Positions 60,101 through 64,000 of a stretch of DNA of 64,000 nt are shown here, in pieces (within the stretch, counting starts at the first letter, position 1; each line of letters opens with the position of its first letter). Both the position numbers and the translations under genes were made by a program. Under the pieces are notes generated by a model. The model saw only the letters and a list, made by a program, of their open reading frames with translations. It did no database searches and was not told where the DNA came from. Source of the DNA: Variovorax sp. J22G73 (GTDB taxonomy: Bacteria; Pseudomonadota; Gammaproteobacteria; Burkholderiales; Burkholderiaceae_C); contig NZ_JASZYK010000007.1 of NCBI RefSeq assembly GCF_030317035.1, forward strand, positions 248,001-312,000, in the 5' to 3' direction.

Positions 60101-63100
60101 GCCAGGCTCTCGTCGGCAATGACCTCGCTGCCCGACACGGTGACGTTCTGGCCCGAAACCCCGACGTTGTGCCCGCCGAGCGCGCTGCCGACGGCGGTAT
60201 CTTCGCGCAGGCTGTCGCGCTGCGCGTTGGTCTTGCTGGAAAGAAAGCCCTTGATCTTGCTGTCGCTCGCCAGGTCCAGGGCCACGGTGGCGCGACCAGC
60301 TTCGACGCGTACGTTGCCTTCCCGGGCCTTGAGGGTCAGATCGCCCTGGGCATTGATGGCCGAGCCGCGAATGCGGATGTCTTTCCTGGCATCGAGAGTA
60401 ACGGCACCGTCACCGACGATCTGGCTGCCGATCTCCCGGCTGCTGCTCTGGCTGAGGAACCGGGCGGTGCCACGGCCCTGCTCCTGGTGCACGGCTTCCT
60501 TGACTGTCGATACGTTGATGTCGCGTTTGGCCTTCAACAGCGTTTCGCTGTCCGCACCGGCGTTCGCAAAAATGCCGCCCACCAAATTGACATCGCGCCC
60601 AGCCGAAGCCGCCAGGGTGCCCTTCGGGTTGCTCACATACACCCCGGCCACCCGATCGATGTTCGTCCGGTTGGCCTGCGCCCCGCCCTGTGTCTGCGTG
60701 GTCGTGCGAACGTTGATGTCGCGCCCGGCCGTCAGCACCGCCGAGTCGCCGGCCACGATGCTTCCACCGATGTTGTCGATGTCTCCGGCGGCATGAACCC
60801 TCACGTCACCGCCTACGATGCGACCGCCCAGGTTGTGGACGTTGTCCTTGTCGATCTTCACCATCGCGCGGCCCGCGATGGTTCCGGTGTTCACAAGATC
60901 GCCGCCTCCCCGTTCGATGACCGTGGCGTCGGCACTCAGCAGTGCCCCAGAACCGTCGATGTCGCCCGGGCGCACGCGCACATACAACTGCGGTGCCAGC
61001 AGGTTCTGCGTGCTGCCGTCGGGCAGGGTCACCGTCTGCTCCACCAGCCAGACGATGTCGCTGGTCAGTTGCGCCATCTGAGCTGCCGTCAGGGCAATGC
61101 CGGGCCGCAGCCCGTACTGCATGGCAAAGGTCGCGCCACTGTTCATCAAGGCGGTGTACTGCGCCTCGTCGTTGTGCTGACCTTCCAGGAACCGATAGCC
61201 GGTGAGCTGCGCCACCTGCTCGCGAATGAGCTTCTGCTCGTAGAAGCCGTCGCCCAGGCGCTTGAGCGTGGCGTTCGGGTCGACACCCATGTTGGCCAGC
61301 AGGTAGTCGCTGCTCAGCCACTGGCGGTAGTTGGCGAAGCGCGGGTCGGTTTCGATGAGATACCGGCCGCCCGTATTCAAGCCGAACAGGCTGGCCCGAG
61401 GCACAGTCACATCGGGCACGCTGGTGCGAACCACCATCGGCACCGTCCGACTTCCAGCATTGCCGGTTTCGAGACCTTCGACGACCGCACCCGCACTCAC
61501 CGGCCTGGCCTTGACCACGCCTTTTACATCGGAGGCGACCTCGACGATGACTCGTTGGCGCTCGCTGAAAGCGACCTTGCCTGTGCCACCTGCGGCATCA
61601 CCGACGAGGGTGCTTCCAGCAGCGCCAGCGTTGTAGCCCTGGGTCGCGTTCAGATTCGACAACGGTTTGTAATCGGTGAGCCTGTAAGTCTCGACCGTCC
61701 TTGTCGCGGGAATGAACAGCGGCTTCTCCGGCCCCTTTCCGGGCAGATTGGGGTTGTAGCCAGTCCATACCGCGCTCACGCTGGTTTCCCGCTTTCCTGG
61801 CGTGGCCTGGTTGTCCACGTCGGGCGCATTGAGTTCGCCACCCGCCATCACCTGGCTGTCGCGGTTGAAAAGATGCCCGTCAAGCGTCATGTTGCCGCCG
61901 GCGACGATCCGCGCCGGTGCAGCGCTACCGACAGCGACCGCGTCTTCGGTGACTGTCGTGTTGGTGATTGCGTCCGTCCATCCTTTGCCGATCACGCTCA
62001 CCGTGCCATCGGCGCCCCTGTGACGAACCAAGCGCGTGTCGACCTCGCCCCAGGTGTCTGCGGGACTCCATGATTTCGCGTCCATCGTGATGATGCTGGG
62101 CACCAACACCGTGCTGCTGTTGGTCGCCACCTTCAGATGCGTATCGACGTTGTTGATATTGCGCATGGCAATGGTCATCTTGCCCAGCGATTCGATGCTG
62201 GCGCTCTCGTTGTCGAGCGTCACACCCGTGCCCGTGGCCAGCCGCCCGGAATCCAGCGCGCCGCGAATGGACATGGCGCCAACGCTGAAAAGCAGGGCAC
62301 CTTCGCGATTGCCGACGGTCTGCGCACCGATGTGAAGTGTGTCGCGCGCAGCGACGGTCGCTGCCTTGGTTGCGCCATTGAGCGTTTCAGCGCTGTTCTC
62401 GACTGCCACCGCACCGACGGAAACCGCGTTGCCGTAGATCCGCCCGGTGCCTATGTTCTTCAGGGTGACTGCGTTGATCTGGGTCTTTCCCTTGCTGTCG
62501 ATCAGACCGCGGTTGGTCAGGCTCCCACTAGCGTTGACCACGGTGTCGGTGCCTGACATTTCCGCGTTTGCGGTGTTGTCGACGTCGGCGCCGCCCACCG
62601 TGAGCCTCTGGCCGGCCATCAGCTTGCCGTTGTTCGTGAACGTGCCGGTGGTGGTGTAGCTGAGGTTTCCGTTGGCGGCGACTTCGCCGTTGTTGACGAC
62701 GTCCTGCGTCAGCGCCATGCTCAGATTTTTTGCCGAGACGGCACGGCCATCGCCACTGAACGCCGCACCGTCCACCAGAAGGTGCTTGTCTGCCACCAAA
62801 GTGCCGCCGGTGTTGACGAGGTCGAGCGTCTTGGCGCCGGGATTCGCTGCGTTGGGGTCGACCACAGCCAAGGTGCCGCTCACGGACATCAGGCCCTTCG
62901 TGTTGTCGACACGGCCGCCGCTGCTGATTCTTGCGTCGAGTTCGGCGCGGATGGCACCCGAGGTGTTGTCCAGGCCTGCGGCGCCGATGACGACGTTCTT
63001 GCCTTCGATGCCCTGGCTCTCTCCCTGGGTTTTATTGTTGACGACGCTGCCTGCGTTGACCATGGTCCTGGCGCCGGAGCGAATCAGGCCTCGCGTATTG

Positions 63101-64000
63101 ACGAGGCCGCCGGCATCGATGCGCAGGTCGTTCACGGCCTGCGTCCGGCCTTCGGTGTTGTCGTAGCGCGCACCGCCGGTATCGATCTCCACATTGGATT
63201 GGCCGAGCACTGTACCGGCTAGCGTATTGGTAAAAGCCTGCGTCCTGGCAGTCAGCGCATTCTTGGCGCCGATGAAGCCGGCTGTGTTGTCGACAGCCCC
63301 CACGTTTTTCAGCGCGAGGGTGTCGGCGCTGCTGATGCCGCCCTGCTGCGTGGTGTAGCCGGCCGCATGGGTGTTGACGAGCGCCTTGCCGTTCGTGTCG
63401 ATGGTCATCGCGCCACCGGACTGGATCAGGCCGGTGTCGTTGTTCAGCAGGCCTGACGTCACGTCAAGCGTGGTGGTCGCCGCCAGTGTGCCCTTGAGGC
63501 TGTTGTCCAAGGTGTTGCCGCCGGCGTCGACACTCAGGATGTCGCCGAAGACCTTGCCGCCTCTATTGACGAGCCCGCCCACGGACAACGTGGTCCTGGC
63601 TCCCGCCTGCAGGACGCCGGCGTCGTTGGTGGTTTTGCCCGTGGTCGTGGCGCTCAGGTTTCCCTTGACTGCCGACACGGTCCCGCTGCTGTTGTCCAGC
63701 GTAGCGGCCACCAGCGTGGTGTTCCCGTTGCCGGCCATCGTACCGCCCGAGTTGTCCGCCGCACCGGCCACCGTGATGCGCATCGCATCGGTACCGGTCT
63801 GCACGATCTGCCCTCCACGATTGCTCAAGGAGCCCGCTTCGATCGTGATGCGCTTCGCGCTCGTGCCGGACTTGGTGCCGTCTTGGTTGAAGGCCCCCGT
63901 CATGCCGACGACCAACGAGCCAGTGGCCGTGACCTGTCCATTCGTCCCGCTGTAGTTGCCGCCCGAGATGTTCAGCGTGCCTGAGCCGGCATGCTCGATT
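57121..64000 (-). CDS. cdiA: CdiA/FhaB-type contact-dependent inhibition protein with RNase Sa/barnase-like C-terminus (5' end outside window)
   Basis: At least 2,290 codons; the frame stays open to the right edge, so signal peptide and TPS domain lie outside. From the right come long FHA repeats (SNRGGQIVQTG, LDNSSGTV, LVNTRGLIRSG), the central TRTVETYRLTDYKPLSN region, then more DUF637-like repeats (GRDINVRTTTQTQGG, QDTSTSTSKQQS), then a Gly/Ala-rich pre-toxin stretch (VGAGLAAGLGAAGGGM). No VENN motif is evident. The last ~48 residues show LEYSVPG, then ERILI and YSLDHYTTI: the Glu, Arg and His order of RNase Sa (EYTV-PG, RRII, GDHYATF). Delivered to neighbouring cells; predicted to cut RNA. 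CdiB must lie beyond the window. Confidence 0.88.
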   Translation of the reverse strand, partial: IEHAGSGTLNISGGNYSGTNGQVTATGSLVVGMTGAFNQDGTKSGTSAKRITIEAGSLSNRGGQIVQTGTDAMRITVAGAADNSGGTMAGNGNTTLVAATLDNSSGTVSAVKGNLSATTTGKTTNDAGVLQAGARTTLSVGGLVNRGGKVFGDILSVDAGGNTLDNSLKGTLAATTTLDVTSGLLNNDTGLIQSGGAMTIDTNGKALVNTHAAGYTTQQGGISSADTLALKNVGAVDNTAGFIGAKNALTARTQAFTNTLAGTVLGQSNVEIDTGGARYDNTEGRTQAVNDLRIDAGGLVNTRGLIRSGARTMVNAGSVVNNKTQGESQGIEGKNVVIGAAGLDNTSGAIRAELDARISSGGRVDNTKGLMSVSGTLAVVDPNAANPGAKTLDLVNTGGTLVADKHLLVDGAAFSGDGRAVSAKNLSMALTQDVVNNGEVAANGNLSYTTTGTFTNNGKLMAGQRLTVGGADVDNTANAEMSGTDTVVNASGSLTNRGLIDSKGKTQINAVTLKNIGTGRIYGNAVSVGAVAVENSAETLNGATKAATVAARDTLHIGAQTVGNREGALLFSVGAMSIRGALDSGRLATGTGVTLDNESASIESLGKMTIAMRNINNVDTHLKVATNSSTVLVPSIITMDAKSWSPADTWGEVDTRLVRHRGADGTVSVIGKGWTDAITNTTVTEDAVAVGSAAPARIVAGGNMTLDGHLFNRDSQVMAGGELNAPDVDNQATPGKRETSVSAVWTGYNPNLPGKGPEKPLFIPATRTVETYRLTDYKPLSNLNATQGYNAGAAGSTLVGDAAGGTGKVAFSERQRVIVEVASDVKGVVKARPVSAGAVVEGLETGNAGSRTVPMVVRTSVPDVTVPRASLFGLNTGGRYLIETDPRFANYRQWLSSDYLLANMGVDPNATLKRLGDGFYEQKLIREQVAQLTGYRFLEGQHNDEAQYTALMNSGATFAMQYGLRPGIALTAAQMAQLTSDIVWLVEQTVTLPDGSTQNLLAPQLYVRVRPGDIDGSGALLSADATVIERGGGDLVNTGTIAGRAMVKIDKDNVHNLGGRIVGGDVRVHAAGDIDNIGGSIVAGDSAVLTAGRDINVRTTTQTQGGAQANRTNIDRVAGVYVSNPKGTLAASAGRDVNLVGGIFANAGADSETLLKAKRDINVSTVKEAVHQEQGRGTARFLSQSSSREIGSQIVGDGAVTLDARKDIRIRGSAINAQGDLTLKAREGNVRVEAGRATVALDLASDSKIKGFLSSKTNAQRDSLREDTAVGSALGGHNVGVSGQNVTVSGSEVIADESLAIVAKRDLTIEAARNTRSESSYRGTAKSGLMGSGGVGFTVGSRSESTDTRGESTSAAASTVGSIGGNTTLIAGNQYTQTGSHVVVPEGDVTIAAKSIKIQEARETSRTQTVQKQQSGGLTIALTAPVASAVQGIGNTAKAVQRAGSGRMQALGAASMAAEAKGVADALANANTANLAESMGVNLSISLGGSQNVSKRNETSDSAAGSRVEGKNVNLLALGGGKSSNIVVQGSDIIARDTASLVAENRIDVLAAKNTSERQGANKGSGGSVGVSFGTNGLMFNVSANASQGKSDGTDTSYTNSHVSAGKAANLASGGDMTIRGGVIEADRVTAKVGGDLKIESLQDTSTSTSKQQSVGGSLSVGYGVWSASVNASSAKASGNYASVKEQSGIKAGDGGFDVDVKGAAGLKGAVIESTQAAVDGVKNTFKSASLSTSDIQNVDMHKASGASLGMGASGQQHKGEDKQPIAGSDFKVGTGGGAGAGTASGKQASVTKSGISGIAGDQSVRTGVDSTNALAKKWSTDQLLGEVQAQAQITQTFGPKAAKAVGDYAGTQIDKYERAQLQAQQANKVLNDPGASDGQRAQAAADLANANSTLAAEQQNYDNWKEGGASRVLAHTLVGGLTGNVQGAAGAALASAAAPTIEDLTRNMPEGIKGAVGAGLAAGLGAAGGGMAGAAAGVNEDFNNRQSNAAQREALARLQQSKGEADQKKLADAMCAILKCAAGVDPNSAGYAALVSSQNRGTDYTDEQRSLLTKGVFSEYGLWSDGAIDIASRLLHNARDEVHGAGSGAGYLGNVVANDFRSAVASANQPDIPPDIDSGGKPPAAGGSAVVVGLAPTMWCIPPACIPGLAPVVSGGRLGYAPGNWTLATDGSSERASHVGGQLGGTKKGGEKGEINPSPSSGFSPYLKRSIKSALLNIEGGGGVPRMDEKTGAQTVFDGTRKIGQAQWAGALEYSVPGGTSLERILIKKLPNGEVIRGYSLDHYTTIVKLK

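Noticed and set aside
1..64000. CRISPR arrays, rRNA genes, tRNAs other than selC, prophage or insertion-sequence transposases
   Set aside because: I saw no regularly spaced direct repeats, no rRNA stretches, no further cloverleaf with convincing arms and no transposase or integrase motifs.

Overview
The window is GC-rich, gene-dense DNA that reads like a chromosome of a Betaproteobacterium of the order Burkholderiales, most likely Comamonadaceae and Variovorax-like. This rests on the cyoABCD, SURF1 and RegBA gene set, the codon bias and short overlapping operon junctions. It is recognition from protein content, not a database match. All products were inferred by reading translations; no search was run.

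Layout. 1-2.4 kb: ispH (partial), fkpB, radC and an Smr-domain gene. 2.5-7.7 kb, minus strand: a CpdB-like exported phosphoesterase lipoprotein, then a fabV / truncated haemoglobin / FAD reductase cluster. 8-12.5 kb: a polar amino-acid ABC transporter operon ending in a 2-oxoglutarate-type oxygenase, met by a HAD phosphatase and a small unknown gene from the other strand. 13.2-22.8 kb: an MFS/MHS carrier, cyoABCD with SURF1, a RegB/RegA redox two-component system, a haemolysin-III-family protein and slyX. 22.9-25.6 kb: two SDR dehydrogenases and a LysR regulator. 25.6-30.1 kb: three tandem Tat-exported beta-helix-like paralogues with clear traces of duplication and gene conversion. 30.1-38.8 kb: MFS/LysR pair, tandem HD-GYP protein, OLD/RecF-like ATPase, FtsX-like permease and a small lipoprotein.

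38.9-54.4 kb is a nearly complete selenium island. It holds a selenocysteine formate dehydrogenase-N (fdnGHI, with in-frame UGA at codon 196 and a bSECIS-like hairpin), fdhE, selA, selB, tRNA-Sec (selC) and selD. A PhnCDE-type ABC transporter follows, which context suggests imports a selenium oxyanion, then mnmH/selU. One locus therefore plausibly covers Se uptake, activation to selenophosphate, Sec-tRNA charging and delivery, the selenoenzyme, and tRNA 2-selenouridine.

54.4-64 kb is a contact-dependent inhibition (CDI) locus on the minus strand. A large CdiA/FhaB protein runs off the right edge. Its C-terminus carries the motif order of a barnase/RNase Sa-type ribonuclease and is followed 5 nt later by an immunity protein with a barstar-like segment. 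Downstream lies an AT-richer graveyard of displaced toxin tails and small membrane immunity proteins. Paired-hairpin REP/BIME-like elements are scattered between genes; three of them sit exactly at gene junctions inside the selenium island.
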